NCBI GenBank assembly: GCA_019925105.1
Contig: JAHGAU010000013.1
Coordinates: forward strand, 1,364,001-1,428,000
DNA length: 64,000 nucleotides
Source: Niebla homalea
Lineage: Eukaryota > Ascomycota > Lecanoromycetes > Lecanorales > Ramalinaceae
Direction of reading: 5' to 3'
Part shown: piece after piece, positions 48,694 through 62,155 of the stretch
How positions within the stretch are numbered: position 1 is the stretch's first letter
Layout of the letters: the number at the start of each line of letters is the position of its first letter
The notes under the pieces: generated by a model
The model's database searches: none
Told to the model about the DNA's origin: nothing
The model's input: only the letters and a program-made list of their open reading frames with translations
Position numbers and translations under genes: made by a program

Positions 48694-51208
48694 TGTATCG
48701 CTACCGCAATCTGTTAGCCCTTGACGGTAGATGGGCACTAGAGCCCAAGATCTGTTTCTTTGCTCCTCCTCGATTACTTATAATCTGTGAGCGCATAATC
48801 GAGGCTTCGCCAACATCCCACAGACTGCGCTCAGGCCAAGGTCGGATAGCAGCCTGTGGGACCTCAGATTTGCTGGTAAGCGCTTCAATCACGAGTCCAC
48901 CCAATCATTTTCTATAGCAAAAAGTGTTTCCTAGAGCAGAGGCCTGGGTCCTTGCTTGTGAAGAGAATAATGCAATCGTTAGTGATCAGTGATCCTGTTG
49001 TGGTGTCTGAACAGATGACGGTCACATTGCAAATGGTCGCAACCGTATCAAAGAGCCCGTGGAATTGCTTCACGTACCTGGACTACGGTCGAATTGCAAC
49101 TGCCATCGCTACGGTTATCACCTTTGCAAACCACATATATCGAGCTTCCATCCCTCGGAAGCCGTCTTGCTGTCACGAATCAGGAATATCCTGATCCAGG
49201 TTAGGTTATCGGAGCGCACCTGCATCAGGCAGTGATGGAAGTTCATGGGGCTTGAACGTGACGGGTACCTCCCGCTCCTCTATGAACGCCCCCAAGCTCA
49301 AAAACGATGTGCTAGAGCCCCTCATACTAGCAGGTAATGTTCTGCATCGCCTAACATAAAGCCATGTACCAGTCGTGGGAGCCTTCAGCTGCTTGTCAAG
49401 GGATCATATTGCCTTCGATGCCCTGGATTCACCTGGCGTGGACGTCGTCTTGCCGGCTTTGGAGCTGGGACTGCTATTGCTCAGGCAGACGTGTGATCCT
49501 GGATGCTGTCTGCTGACTGCATTCGAAGATGAAGAAGCGCTGTGCAAGATCCAGTTGACAAAGAAGGAAATCAATTTTTCGTACACGGTGCTGTGCAGTG
49601 CAATGTATCAATCGTTAAGAAATGATGAAAGAACGCCTCTTCAGAGATGAAAAAATAGACTCCTTCCAGAGTGGGGAGCGGCTCCCTTTGACCCTATAAG
49701 ATGGACATTGTGTTTTGAGTATGGAGCGTATCATTTGGTAAAGTCGATAGAATGATAGCTCGAGGAAATGAGGGTGTCGTCCACTGGCTCCAAGAGGTAA
49801 GGTAGTCATCTTGTAAGCCAGCTTTTGACGCACGCTTATTACCGTTTCATCCGTCACACGTAAGAGGCGCAGGCGCCTGCTTTCTTCGCCCCCCTGTCCA
49901 GGAAGGGTAAGTAATTAAAGCCGACAAAGTACTACCCAGCAGCCCTTGGAATCTATTGACGCACACTTATGATAGTCTTCATCAATTCCGTGTGCCTTTT
50001 TCGGTCCTAATCCAAGGATACGGATTCCATTGATTGAAGATGCCGGGAGCTGGAGCTTAGAGCTGATCTCTGGAGGTTGCGAAACATGTATGCAAAGCGA
50101 ACTGTTGAAAATCATCGAAATCGCCTGAATCATTCCCTCATGAGGCCAATCCACCAATGGTGGCGCAAGCAGCTAGGGGTCGTACGGTCTCATGTCTTAA
50201 GGTCATATCGATTGTTGGGCTTCACTTGAAAGCCCGCTTACGCAGCTTCAATTCCCCGATAAGAGATGACAACTTTCTTGTGACGCAACGATAGACGCGC
50301 GCAGTGTTTCGATCTTAAGATCTCAGCGCTTGCAACTGGTCAGGAAGCAGATTTGGCAACCGCAGGTTACAATAATCTGATGTCCAGGCTTTCTCGTCAA
50401 GTCAGACATTTGTACTCTGTGATGCGAGGATTGAGGCGCGATGGAACAAGCGACGTGTTCTGCCGGGGGTATCCCGCACCACCCAATGGATTGGATCTTG
50501 CTAAGCCCGGAGCAATAATCTTGGCAAATCATCCGTCTGAGCAAAAACCCAAAAACAACATACTGGGATTAGATTCTTCACGCTTCACTGCTCAACGAAA
50601 CCCGACGATCAGGCCACAGAAACTCGTCATCGGACTTGTTGTCAGTCACCCTGAGAGCAGAAAGATGCAAGGATACCGGCCAATGCAAGCCTGACCGGGC
50701 ATATCAACATCTCAAAAACCCGCCGGAAGCAGGGTCACGAGTCCAGGGGACCCTGGCCTAAGGACCCTTCGGTCTTTTCGTCACACGCAATGTATCCGCA
50801 GGTATGAGTGAGTGCTGCGATAACAGCGGTAAGGATACTCTATGGCCATCGTCGATGAGCCTTGTGACAGGGTGTGATGGGATCCTCGTCACAGCGCAGC
50901 ATATGCTCGTCAGAACTACCGATATGATGCTTCCACTCCGAATTCCAATGCTTTCCATTTGAGTGTCTTCGTCGTTATTGTACGCCCGCTTATATTGCTT
51001 GCTATCCTGCTCACTCTTATTTGAAGAACCTTTTGCTATTTGATTTTAGGGCCATCTCCCCTGGGACGTTTCACATACATTCAGGAAGGTTCTTTCCCAC
51101 GCTCTCCTTCATCGCACAAGTAAAGCTTGAACTTATATCTCTGTCATTTCGAGCTGCTATTGTAAAATAATCTCAGACCTCAGATCGGTCCAACGACTCA
51201 AGTTACAA
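48694..51208. other. 2.5-kb region without a confident gene, mirror of 15571-18084
   Basis: Only short ORFs are present. The 50353-50694 ORF is longer than its left counterpart because of one extra A in a homopolymer. A G/A substitution relative to the left arm lies near 50471. Confidence 0.4.
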
Positions 51209-52840
51209 ATGGAACCTCCACGGCAGCCAATGGAAGTGGAGACCCAACACCCTACTCAAGCAACGCGGTCACAGCGACCAACAGCAACGATGGCCCCTCT
51301 CCCTTAACATCTCCCATGGAAAAGGATCTTGCACCCCTGAAGCGAGACCCCTCGCCGTTGGAGAAGGGTGTCGACCTGCCCGCATTCCACACCTCCGCCG
51401 ACATGGCACCCCAGAATTTGCCTTTCGATCCTTATGGTAATAATGGCGGGGGGAAAGATCTCGACCAAATGCACGAGAATATGGCTCGTCGCATGGGACG
51501 CCGTTCCATGGACAGTGCGCTGACGGCCGGGAGCATCAACATCCCACCGGAGATCTTCGAGAAGCTGTACCTGAGTCCCGAAAACCGAGTCAAGGGGGAG
51601 TTGCGGAAGACTTTTGGGAATCCCACGCCCATGTAAGTCCTCATAGTCGGGCTTCCCCCAGGGATTCGTTGTGGACTTTCGGTTCGGGCCTGACAAGTAA
51701 CGGCAATCCTCCAGAGCGCTTATTGGCTTCCTAATAAGTGTAACACCGCTAGCATGCGATTTGATGGGTTGGCGAGGTGCGGGTGGAAATGGAGCCGCAT
51801 CTACTGGTATTGACTCTTTGAACCCTAGGGCTGACACATATTTCATCAACGTCATGTTTCTGCAAGAAGCAAGATTGCTGACAATCCGCGCTTTGGGCGA
51901 TAGGGGTCTATTTTGCCTTCGGAGGCCTGTTAATGATGCTGGGTAGTCTTGGAGAATGGATCATTGGCAATACGTTTCCCTTTGTGGTATTCGGCACCTT
52001 CGGTGAGCGCTTCCAAAACCCAAGCGCCTTAGCTACAAATATTGACGTGACCGTATTCGAGGGGCCTTCTGGATCGCCTTTGCAATGACACTGATTCCGT
52101 GGTTCAACGCTTACGGCGCGTACGTGACCGACCCCACCGAAGTCGCACCCATGATGGGAAACCCCGGCAACCCCCTGGGATTAAAGGATCCCTCCTACAA
52201 TGCCAGCTTCGCATTTCTGCTTGTGTGGTGCGGTACGTGTCGCATCATCTCCACCAGTCTCCAGATCGCCTCCATTTGGTCGCGCTCCTGCCCACGCTCC
52301 ACACTTCCGACCCGAGCCTTACTGCCCAGATACTGATAGATATATTCAGGCTTGATATGCGTCATCTTCTTGATCTGCTCGCTCCGCACAAATATCATCT
52401 TCGTACTTATGTTCTTCTGCTTGATCAACGCGTTCTCATGCCTTGCGGCGTCGTACTTCAACCTGGCACTTGCGTATGAGAATGCGGAGAACACGGCGGC
52501 CTTGAAAAGAGCAGGGCGACTCTCGGTGGTGAGTATTTGCATCACTCCCACTCATCTCTTATTGACCGAATTATATGCGAGTGAAGACTCGGGGTTTCAG
52601 AACAGGGAAACGCTGCTCAGAAGCTTTCTGGATTGTGGCAAAATTGGGGAAGAAGCTGACGAGCTTGAACGTGTATAGGCTGCCGGTGCATTCGCTTTCG
52701 TCAATGCGATCGCAGGCTGGTGGATCTTCTTCGCCATAATGCTGGCAAGCGTCGATTTTCCATTCACAATCCCTGTCGGCGACTTAAGTCATCTTATCAA
52801 GGGTGCCAGTGAGAGAGACGACAAGGAGAAGGGATTATGA
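51209..52840 (+). CDS. GPR1/FUN34/YaaH-family transporter, mirror copy
   Basis: Exons are 51209-51632, 51715-51806, 51904-52002, 52062-52232, 52350-52528 and 52679-52840; all junctions are GT-AG. The N-terminal exon is frameshifted after the second codon (CCT where the left arm has CCCT), but at the NNGG-KDLDQ position this arm is in frame while the left is not. The two arms are therefore damaged at different points of the same exon. The membrane core is intact in both. Confidence 0.88.
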
Positions 52841-53565
52841 TGCTCTTCCCAGCGTGATGAAGGCTTCGTAAGTGAACAAGCCTTCCCGAAAAGCGGGTGT
52901 TAATGCTGTATATGCGGTGATTCTCGGCCTTTGAAAGCGACATTTGACCAATTAGGACGGAAGGCTCAATCCTGTACGCAGTTTAGGTGCTGCTACGGAA
53001 TAGACTATGGTGGTACACAGCTTTCCGATGCCCATATAGTTCTCATCCGGAGCAGTCTATATTCATGGATGAAACAAGTCTGGCTTGTGTCTTGTAGGAC
53101 GGGTTGAAACTTGAAACGCGGCTCGGCCTGCCTAATTGGGAATAGCAGCCTGTGGGCTGACTAATGACGTCATTCGCTCGGGCAAGAAGGCAGAGACACA
53201 GCATCAGGATCCATCCTTTGTTGGCTACGGATAATTCTAACCGATCCCGCTCTGCCTACTCCATCATTTGATGAAGGAGGCCGCGGTCCATGAGTCAGAC
53301 TGGCCTTGCTTCTTGCGAGTACTCCTTTTATGCTTGAACTTTTAATGCTCTTAGAATCTCCTGAGCTCTGATCCAATGGGTAACATGGGGTACTACATTG
53401 CTTCCGAAATACGGAGATTTTGTCTATAGACAGTCTGGAGGGCGTGCTCAACAGCCTTGCTCACGTTGAAGTTTCTTGCTTGCCTAGCTCCCAGTGAAGA
53501 TACTTGGTGTTTGATTTAGTCGCTTCGAAAGAATTGTTCAATCTCGCAAATCTGTAAAGTCGAAT
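52841..53565. other. Intergenic region, mirror of 13213-13938
   Basis: It holds the same 93-codon Ser-rich ORF on the minus strand (53170-53451), with no other feature. Confidence 0.4.
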
Positions 53566-54108
53566 TTAATGACACATGCACGCGGTAATTCTTACGGGAT
53601 GTACCTTTCTGGAGGATTGTCGGCCATAAACAGTAACCCGATGGCTCCCTTCACGCTGTGCGCTGATCTCCCGCGTTCCAGGTCGATTATTGGTGGGATG
53701 ATTGCCAAGAACCGATATCGATCCAGGCTCCCAAGCGACATTCGTGAATGGCCTCATATTTTTAATCTCGGAAGGGTTCCCAGTGGCCTGACTCACTCTG
53801 AGGTAGGTGTCGCTGATTTCTCCATCAATGGAGGTCTTTCCCATAGCCCTTTCAAACAATCCCTCAGCAAGCATGAGACATTGATGTGACTCTGGATGAT
53901 AATCTTCGTCAAGTCGCGCAACTGGAGAGAGACCATATGAACCCGGTGAGATCACTGATGTGCCGACATCTATAATTGATGCAAGACATTGGTTCTGTTC
54001 ATCGTTGACTGAATTGCCCCTCCTTGGCAACAGGTATATATATGGTGGCCATGTCTTTGCAGGTCCCAGGTCCCTCCCCCTACGGTATCCTCCAAAGGCC
54101 ATCTCCAA
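53566..54108 (-). CDS. Hypothetical ORF, 180 codons, mirror copy
   Basis: This encodes the same protein as the ORF at 12670-13212, with the same reservations: no domain, and it may be a chance ORF. Confidence 0.25.
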   Translation of the reverse strand: MEMAFGGYRRGRDLGPAKTWPPYIYLLPRRGNSVNDEQNQCLASIIDVGTSVISPGSYGLSPVARLDEDYHPESHQCLMLAEGLFERAMGKTSIDGEISDTYLRVSQATGNPSEIKNMRPFTNVAWEPGSISVLGNHPTNNRPGTREISAQREGSHRVTVYGRQSSRKVHPVRITACMCH

Positions 54109-54133
54109 AATTGCTCAATCGCCACATTAAATC

Positions 54134-55809
54134 ATGAAACAAACGACCCCACATCTGGTGCTCCTGGCCTTGGCCACCTTACAGACGGTAGCTTCTCCCT
54201 TTGCATCTTTTACTGATCCAGAGGTAGCTGAGGAGTATGCAATTGATCTTCTCGAACGCACCTTTCCCGACGAATACACGAATGGTTCAGAATTTGAAAA
54301 ACGACAAGGCAGACGACTGCCAAGGCCAGGATCGAGCTTTCTGAACTATCATAGCGATCTCCTCTGATTCAGTCGCCTTTGGAGGCAATGATAGCGACCT
54401 TGCCGGGCAATTTCAATTCATCAACGGTGTCAGCAGTCTGGCGTGGACAGCCGAGTATGAGAACTTCACTGCACCCTTGAAGTATAACATCACGGCCGAT
54501 TTTGGGTACTGCAATACGAGCATCCTGACCTCTACTGATGCCGGGGTATACACTTATGCCAATGGGACGACCACGAACTCGACTAGATTCATTGACATCG
54601 TGGCAGATGTGCACAAATTGACCAACACGAAGAACTACTCAGACACACAGGCCATGAGCGATCACCTCGTCCTACAGGCGTTATTGGTCGTACAAGAGCT
54701 CAATGATGCCTTGAGCTACATACCTAAGCTCTGCGATGCGAGGAATCAGAGCATGCTGGTGCCCGGGAGCAGATGAGCCCACCTCCAAGCGACACTCAAA
54801 GAGTCCAGTACGTCCACGACGAGCTTCGCCGGAAGCTACTCATGTTGCAAGATATACAACCTGCTGGGAGTGATGATGGCTCGGATGCAGCTGAAGAAGG
54901 TAGAGCAGGCCCTACTATCCCCGCAGGTGCAACGCCCATCGCGACCTTCATCTCAACAGCCTCCGCCAGCCCCGTGGCCACCGCCGCGCTCCTTCCAGGC
55001 CCGACACGGCACGGATATAACTTCTATGTTGGAGTGGGGTCACCTATTACCGCTGTTGTCGGCTCTGCTGGTGGGTTCGTCAACCAAATTGCGTGGAAGC
55101 GGGGAGATATCAACGCGGTGGATTGGTCTTCAGTGACTGGCTCAGCCATCGGGCTTCTTCTTGGCTTTATCATCGCGGCTGCATTTCTCGGACGCTTATT
55201 AACATTCGGAACGTTCAATCAGGCTGGCGCGCAGACCGCCCACCTCATCAACAACCCCGCTGATACCATCCTAAGACCAATCGCCCGCAACACTGGCAAC
55301 GTGAGGAGGCGTGTCGTCAACACGTCACGAGAGACGGTGACGAACTTGGCCGTGTTGGCGAATCTGCGACGGATCGTCCAAGCGCAAAACGTGCGGATTG
55401 CGGAGCTTGAAAGGGAGGCACGAGAGAGTGGACTCAGTGGACGCCCCTCGGATGACCCCCTGGGCGCGAATGAGCTAAGACAGACCGGTTTCTCAAGAGC
55501 TCTCCCTGCGAGCGCATTCGGTCATTCTGGCGCTGGCTCGTCGGGTTTCGATGGAGGCGGGAATACCAACAGCACTGTACCCGGAGCTGATGCCGACCAA
55601 GGCGTATGTGATCTTGAGCAAGAAGCCGCGGCCGCTGCTGCAGGGCTCGGGTTCCTACAAGGGCCCTTTGCATTTACCTATGAGGATGCCGTCAACGCTG
55701 GGCTGGAGAACGCTACTGAATGCAGCCAGTGCCTGAAGGCGAGGAGCTGTTCCGTGACGATGTGAGTAGGGACTCGGGCGGTCACTGTCATTACCCAGGG
55801 GGAAACTAA
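54134..55809 (+). CDS. Single-span membrane protein with propeptide, frameshifted mirror copy
   Basis: This is the mirror of 10966-12644. The frame is lost after NYHSDL (two C missing at about 54360), regained, and lost again at about 54768 (GGG where the left has GGGG). The long 330-codon segment 54773-55765 then passes through the point where the left arm breaks and shows the C-terminal region (Gly/Ser-rich, then VCDLEQEAAAAAAGLG). A final G deletion at about 55718 changes the last residues and ends at ARSCSVTM; the left-arm frame ends instead at the TAA matching 55807-55809. Confidence 0.68.
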
Positions 55810-56987
55810 TTGCTGGGGTATGGCGGGAAGAGGATCGAGTAAGAGAGGCAAGTAAAGCACTGGAACAAGCAAGGATCATTCGCGCCGCGTAACCTGCATA
55901 CCGTTCGTCTTATGCAAGCATTACAGTCCACGTGATGTGATCGAAAGGGTCCTTGACGGGGCATAAGTACCACAATCTTTCGTATCGTAGTCAAATCACT
56001 TCATACTTTAGCATTATCTCTGTTGAGTGCTACCTTTATGCTCGTCGGCGCTCCACGGCAATCCCTTTTCCCCTGCTTTCTCGCCTAATATTCCCTCATA
56101 GAATGGCACAATGATGCCCACCGTGGGCAGTGGTTTGTGCTTCGCAGTCGCCTTCACCAATCCCTAAGGATCATGACATATTCCTCTTAGGCCAGCGCCT
56201 ACTTGCCATGCACGAGCATCCTCCATTCCTGCACCTGTCCCGCAGCCACCATTCCTGCCTGGTTGAAAGGCGATTGAGAGCTCATGTATCCATCCACCGC
56301 CATACTGTTTACGAACCCGATGTGGTTTTTGAGGTAATCATTTCGATTTAACGCTCCGTAACGGATACAATTTCGGTCAAGAAACTCGGTTTGAAAGCCA
56401 GTATTATTATTATGCGACACGTCTAGTGAGTGATTATCAGCTGCAGTTTTCACTCGAAAGCTCTCCTCAGTCCGTGGATGGTAAATATAAAGATGCGGCA
56501 GTCCTACGGAAAGATGCCACAACACAGAGAGATCGATTATAGGGAGAACGCATCTCAAGGTTCTTGGGTTTGTGACCAATCTCGTCACGGAGCGATGGCT
56601 GGCTTTTGAGGGTCTCAAATGTCAGACTCATAGGAGCTCGAGGAGGCTGACCAGACCGGCCTTGTGTTTGACCACGATTAGTAGAAGCTGATCTCATGAT
56701 CGCTGTCTGGGAAGAAGGCCTCTCCAGTAAGTAACGACGACGGTTACTGTCGGCTGGAAGAGAGCGAATTATGGGGGCTGAGACATTGTTTCATATCATT
56801 GCGTGTACTGGTCCAAGAAGCCTGGCCCCTAAGTAGCGTGCAGAACGCGCAATTGCCGCACCAGCAATACCGTCGACACTATGTCAGCTGCCAGCAGAAG
56901 ACTTCGCTCCAACTCGTGCTATAACAATGTGTGCCCCATGACCCCTTCACGTTCTCGAAAGACTCATGCTCAACTAGCGAGGCAAGT
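55810..56987. other. Mostly non-coding region, mirror of 9789-10965
   Basis: It carries the same possible third secreted-protein remnant (minus strand, ending at 56199) and short ORFs only. Confidence 0.35.
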
Positions 56988-57576
56988 TCAAGCTGTCTGG
57001 ACACTGGAATCCAATGCCTCCACACTCGGACAGCCTGCTGGTGGCAGAATCATATCGAACGCGTTCATATTCCACGCCTTGCCATGCACAATGACGCTCA
57101 TGCGACCCGCTCTCTCCTGCGGTGACTCTAGCGCCGCAGTTCCGATTTCCACGTGAGACTGGTAGAAGACAATGGACAGAGCCAACTTGTGCCGTCAAGG
57201 CGATCTCGCGGAGACTTGCGATGTCGCTGAAGCAGACGTCAGCGATGATTATTGTGACATAGCAGGTCAGGTGTTGGAAAGTGTGCGGAAGCAGCAAGTC
57301 CCTGGGGTGGATGATGGGCGGTCGTCGAAACGTCCTCTGTGTATCCGCGAACGGTAAATTGTAGATGGAACTGATTAACACATCACAGTCTGCTTTATCA
57401 GGTCGGTCCAAATTGCTCGCCGGGGAGATGCATATTATCTGATTGGACCGATCTGACGAAAGGGTTCCATTAGTCATGGATTCGGTAGAGGTTTCATTGG
57501 GCGATATGACGAATGGTGTGATGCTTGCGAACATGGCGAAAAGAAGAGCGGTGATTTGCTTGGTTCTCAATCCCAT
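56988..57576 (-). CDS. Small secreted seven-cysteine protein B, frameshifted mirror copy
   Basis: This matches paralogue B up to CGARVTAG, where one G is missing (about 57117) and the frame shifts into an unrelated tail. The original stop is still present at 56988. The first six cysteines are encoded in frame, the seventh is not. Confidence 0.75.
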
Positions 57577-58182
57577 CTCTAACGAAAGCAGTCAGGGTTG
57601 CACGGAGAGGAGCAGTAGTGGCTGTCTATTCGTCTTATGAAAAGTGGACATCACCCTATACATGAGGAAGAAGTACCTATTTCTGATTGATGCGGCGAGC
57701 CCTCAATGACGTCCATCGCAGTATTCCACTAAGAAGCGCCGTACTGTTCCATTTCTGGATCTGGCAATCAAGGACATTCAGTTTGAGATCGTTGGCGATA
57801 GCCGCGCCCGTCATCACAAGAAAGAGAATTACGGCACGGGTCGCATTGCATGAGGTCTCATCTAGACTGAATTTTGTGTCAATTCAGACTCGAATCGGGC
57901 TTGAGTCGAGGCATGTTGTCGAACTTTATACCATCTTATGAGCTGTTGCTGTTCAAGTCTCCTAAAATATAAGACATAAGAGCGGTTGTCGAGTACGCGC
58001 AGTGATACAAACTCTGTTCTCAATACTAAAGATGTATCAAATGAACTGATGGCTTGTCTTTTAACGCTCCCAGTAGCCAACTTAAAGAGTTGGGTCTACG
58101 AATTGTCGTCAGTATCATGTTCAACGCGTGCATTCTCAATAGCTCAAACTCGGCGTTGGTAAGGATCAGCAATTGCCAACTT
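57577..58182. other. Intergenic region between the secreted-protein paralogues, mirror
   Basis: This is the mirror of 8594-9200; nothing convincing. Confidence 0.4.
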
Positions 58183-58782
58183 CTACTTTGCAGTCACAGA
58201 CGTCCTGTTCGAATCCCCAGAAAAGGCAATCCCCTCACCTGGACAGCCAGTTGACGTCAGGTACCTGTTCTCGTCATTTTCTGGTAGCCTCTCTCCAGAT
58301 ACAATGACGACCATTCGATTCCCTCTGCCTCCCGGGACCGTAGCGCCGCAGTACAGGGGAAATACTGAATGAAGACATTCAAGTGAGCCAACCTGGGCGG
58401 AAATGGCGAGGTCGCTAAGAGTGGAGATGTCGCTCTGACAGCCGAGACCCATGGCTATTGTGATATAGCATGTCTCGTGGACAAAGGTGTGCGGAAGTCC
58501 GACGACGCCACTAGGCAGTGGTTGCGGCGGGGACCATTGTTGAAAGGTTATCTCTCGATATGTGTTCGGTAAGGCGTAAATTGTACTAATGAGTTGATTG
58601 CAGTCTGATTCAATCGGACGGTGCAACTGATGTCCGGGGGAAATACATGTGACACGATTTGACGACTGAGCATTGCTGGCGATGCGTGCCAACGTGGTAA
58701 TGTTGATGGGTATAGTGGACGATAAGGTCCTCGAAACCATGGTCAAGAGGCAGGATAAAACCCGCAAGGTCTGGAGCTTCAT
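58183..58782 (-). CDS. Small secreted seven-cysteine protein A (intact copy)
   Basis: This is the open version of the gene at 7995-8593: 199 residues, a signal peptide of about 22 residues, then Cys at 46, 61, 105, 115, 136, 145 and 180. From residue 105 to 136 the cysteine spacing is identical to paralogue B. The five-C run at the frameshift site joins CISP to GHQLHRP. It is predicted to be secreted and disulphide-stabilised, with unknown function. Confidence 0.8.
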   Translation of the reverse strand: MKLQTLRVLSCLLTMVSRTLSSTIPINITTLARIASNAQSSNRVTCISPGHQLHRPIESDCNQLISTIYALPNTYREITFQQWSPPQPLPSGVVGLPHTFVHETCYITIAMGLGCQSDISTLSDLAISAQVGSLECLHSVFPLYCGATVPGGRGNRMVVIVSGERLPENDENRYLTSTGCPGEGIAFSGDSNRTSVTAK

Positions 58783-59748
58783 GACTGCTATTTCCCCCTA
58801 ATAAAGGGATTACCATGATGGTACCAAAAGCAATGTTGTGGGCTTTTTCTACAGTATAAGAGGAGGACGAGAGCGCCAAAGGATGAAAGACTGGGAGCAT
58901 TCATTCATATGAGAGCCTGAAGACCATTGAAGGCGCGAGCGCAATGTATGAAGCCTTTGATTGTGCCCATTGCTGTCTGAGACTGAGACAAGTACCAGTC
59001 TCAAGATGCAGCACGATTTATCTCAGAGCGTCCAGATGGGTCTGTGCTGGTTGCTCGAGCGACGACGGTCCTTAAGTACTGACAACCAACATGCTGGTGG
59101 ATATACTGGACCCTGGCAGCTACTTTTAACTCTGACTTAATCGCGCCTGCGACGTTTACCTTTGATCATATTGGGGTAAATCTGTCTCAAAGGATTCCGA
59201 ACGTTTACTAACCTCGCAGTATCAACAGTAAGCGGTGCGGTCCGAGCAATCAGGCTGTTAAGTATAAACGGTCCCCTCAATACAGTCAATGACCTTTGGA
59301 TGTTAGACCTCCTTGTATCACGGAACAAAACTTATCCGAGAGTCCAGCTTATGAGAGGTGCTGCCTTTTGGGGTCCAAGAGAATGAGGCGCGGTCTGTTC
59401 CAAAGTCCTACAAGCGCCTTTACGAAGGCCCACCGCCTGATGCCGCCGAATCACAGCACAAATGTATGCCCCAAGCGCTGGCATCACACAGCGCTTTCGT
59501 CGTCATTATGAGATGATAAAGTCACTTCGGCGCGTCTGATTGTCCTTCACAAGTCGCTCGTTCCAGCCGCCATTGACATCGATCGTTAGGTAGATTTGCT
59601 TTGGCCGAAACCGCACCCAAATGTACAAGAGGTTCCTGCTCCAATCATTGTCATGCCATTTCTCGTACATGGTCGTGTTGTAATTCGGCATTATCTTAAA
59701 GCACCTTTCTCTTTCAAGGCCGATCCCCTAATCATTTCTCTCACCAAA
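58783..59748. other. Region without a recognisable gene, mirror of 7030-7994
   Basis: Only short ORFs are present; it contains the presumed promoter of secreted protein A. Confidence 0.4.
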
Positions 59749-61045
59749 ATGCTCTGTTCGAGTCTTCTCAAACCATCCTCTTGGGAGTTGTGATCCCAAG
59801 CCTGTCTTATGCAAATCCATCACACGCAGCTTCGGCCATACCCTGACCTCGATCGTCGCGTCTCCATCGACGCCAGGCAACGAAATGCAACAGCACGGCC
59901 CGTACAGGCCCCACTAACGAATGCTTCACCGACCTTGACATCCCATCTTATGTCTAGGGATGGGTGCAGAGTAACACCTGCCAGGCAGGCGAAGGATTCT
60001 CCACTTGCTATTTCGTGAATGGGCTTTCTGACTTCGATTGTTCCAAAGTTTGTGATCTTTCGTGCCGGCCTATAGCTCCTTGTGGACCAACGCTACCAGA
60101 GCTATACACTCTTGAAACATTTCAGGTGGGTTGCGGTCTTCTGAGTCCCGTCAAAGTGTTTTTGGGATCTGTTAACTAAGTAAGGCATCAACCAATGCTT
60201 CACCACCTGGTGCACTGCCGTAGCCAACACCCCCATCGACGCCAATAATGTTGTCTCGACCTTGGATTTCGGGTGCGACGTCATGTCAGAAGGAGATGTG
60301 GCCACAGACTTGGCGAGCTTCAAACAAGGCGTTCAAAGCAAAATGGTCGACACTCTGACCACCGTGCTCGGTAACGCCACCGAATTCGTTGCTTTCGGCA
60401 GTCAGGGGAGTTTTACAGAGCCCAGCCTTCCAGCCAGTGTAATGTTGAGGAGCTTCCTCAGGGACAACTTCTACGCTTACCTCATCTCGCACACTCGACC
60501 AGATGGGCATCACCATTACCGTTGGTGTGGATACTGACCCCGTCGCGCTCTCAACCAACGGCACCGAAATCGCCTTGCCCTATCAGCTGGGCGACTGCAA
60601 AGACGGGCAGAACGCTCAGGGCGTGTGCGATGCGTGGTGGTACAGCGATGCATACAGTTCTTCCTTCGCGCATTTCAATCCAAATGATATTTCCACAAAC
60701 TACGGAGCCACTATCACGCGCATCCTAGCATCCAATCTGACAACGGGTAAGTTGCTTTTCGAGAGACCCTACGCCTGCAGTTTGAACGGCGTCATCGGTG
60801 GCGCGGCCAACGTGAGGATCGATTCTACGGGTTTGAATACGTTCTGCATCAACACCTTCGCGCCGTTGGTCTGGGATAAGCAGTGCCATGCAAGCCCTTC
60901 AGAAGACGCGGCATCGAATTGTGAATTCGCTGGGGTTGGGGAGCAAGGACCGTTCCGGGACAATGTCAATGGCGGGCATTCTGTGCCATACTCGTATCTT
61001 GGGCCGGCGATCGCGCAGAGAGGGTCGGGAATTAGAAGAGGCTGA
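59749..61045 (+). pseudogene. Cysteine-rich secreted-type protein, mirror copy
   Basis: This has the same arrangement as 5732-7029, including the in-frame TGA and TAG upstream of the Cys-rich segment. One extra lesion is a missing dinucleotide at about 60494 (CACTCG where the left arm has CACTCTCG), which splits the 3' exon into ORFs ending at 60537 and starting at 60503. Confidence 0.55.
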
Positions 61046-61278
61046 CAAGTCATAAAGACCGGTGCTCACTGATCGTAGTAGCGATGACACGTTTATGGAT
61101 TTAATTTTGATTTGGTCGTTTAGTAAGGCAAGAGACGCTTAGTAGTTCTGGTCTATAATTGCTGGTACATGAAGCAAGTCACTATGAAAATTAGGATATG
61201 ACAACATGTCATCTTCGCATCAAGAAGCTGAACAAAGAGTGGAAGCAGGATCAGGAATGGACAATAGGGAGAGGATGG
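61046..61278. other. Short convergent intergenic region
   Basis: This is the 3' flanks of the convergent Cys-rich gene and the methyltransferase. Nothing else was seen. Confidence 0.4.
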
Positions 61279-62155
61279 CTATTTCCTCCCGATGCAAAGT
61301 ACAGCCTTCACGGGTATGACGACCGTGCCGTCCTCTTTCCCATACAACTTCCCAATCTCTTCCGCATATACGGGCTCGAAGACATCCGTGTCTTGTCCTG
61401 AGATCTTGACCCAGGCCTGCTTGTATGTCTCCATGCCTGGATTGCCTTCCCTGAACACATAGTGCATGCACCTTGCCAAACTCTCGAACTCCCAACCTAC
61501 GATCTTCTCCCTGGTTTCCACTTCCACGAAACCTGCTTCCTGCAAAGCGTCTTTGACAGATCCAGACTGTGTCCACCTTGGCGGCATAAGATCCACAACC
61601 TCAAAGTTCAGGACACCCATCTTCCATGCCGCAGTGACCCACGGAACATAGAAATGGTCGAAATGCGGCATTCCCCACGTACCCAGACCTAGCACCCGCC
61701 GGGCTTAAGTACCCGGTACATCTCTGCAGCGATACGATCCGGATCGGGTGCCAAACAAATCATGTACTGGCTCATCAGGTGCGTAATGCTTGCATCGAGT
61801 ATGCCTTTGAGATTACGTGCGTCCAAAACTTGAAAGTCACAGGGCGCAGCCCATCCTTCTCGCTCGGCGCGCACTTGAGCCATAGACACCATTCCTCCGC
61901 AACATCACAAGAAAGGAGGAATATGGTAGGGCATATCGTTTTGATAGCGGAGCCAAGCACGCCGCCGCCACAGCCGTCGTCCAGAGCGGAGGCTCCGGGT
62001 GTATCAAATGGAGAGACTGAATTGACCCACTGAGCGAGCTCGATGGCCAGAGGTAATGTCATGCGTTCGACACAGGTGTAGGTATTGGCGTGCTTAGTCC
62101 AACCATTCATCGCCCCGGCGAGGACGCCATTAGTGCTGGTATCAGAGGACGCCAT
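61279..62155 (-). CDS. SAM-dependent methyltransferase, frameshifted mirror copy
   Basis: This is the mirror of 4619-5497. The SAM-binding region is in frame from 62155, then one G is missing at about 61892 (after DVAE) and another at about 61696 (in KPGG). The gene therefore appears as three overlapping ORFs. Both lesions are G-run contractions. Confidence 0.8.
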
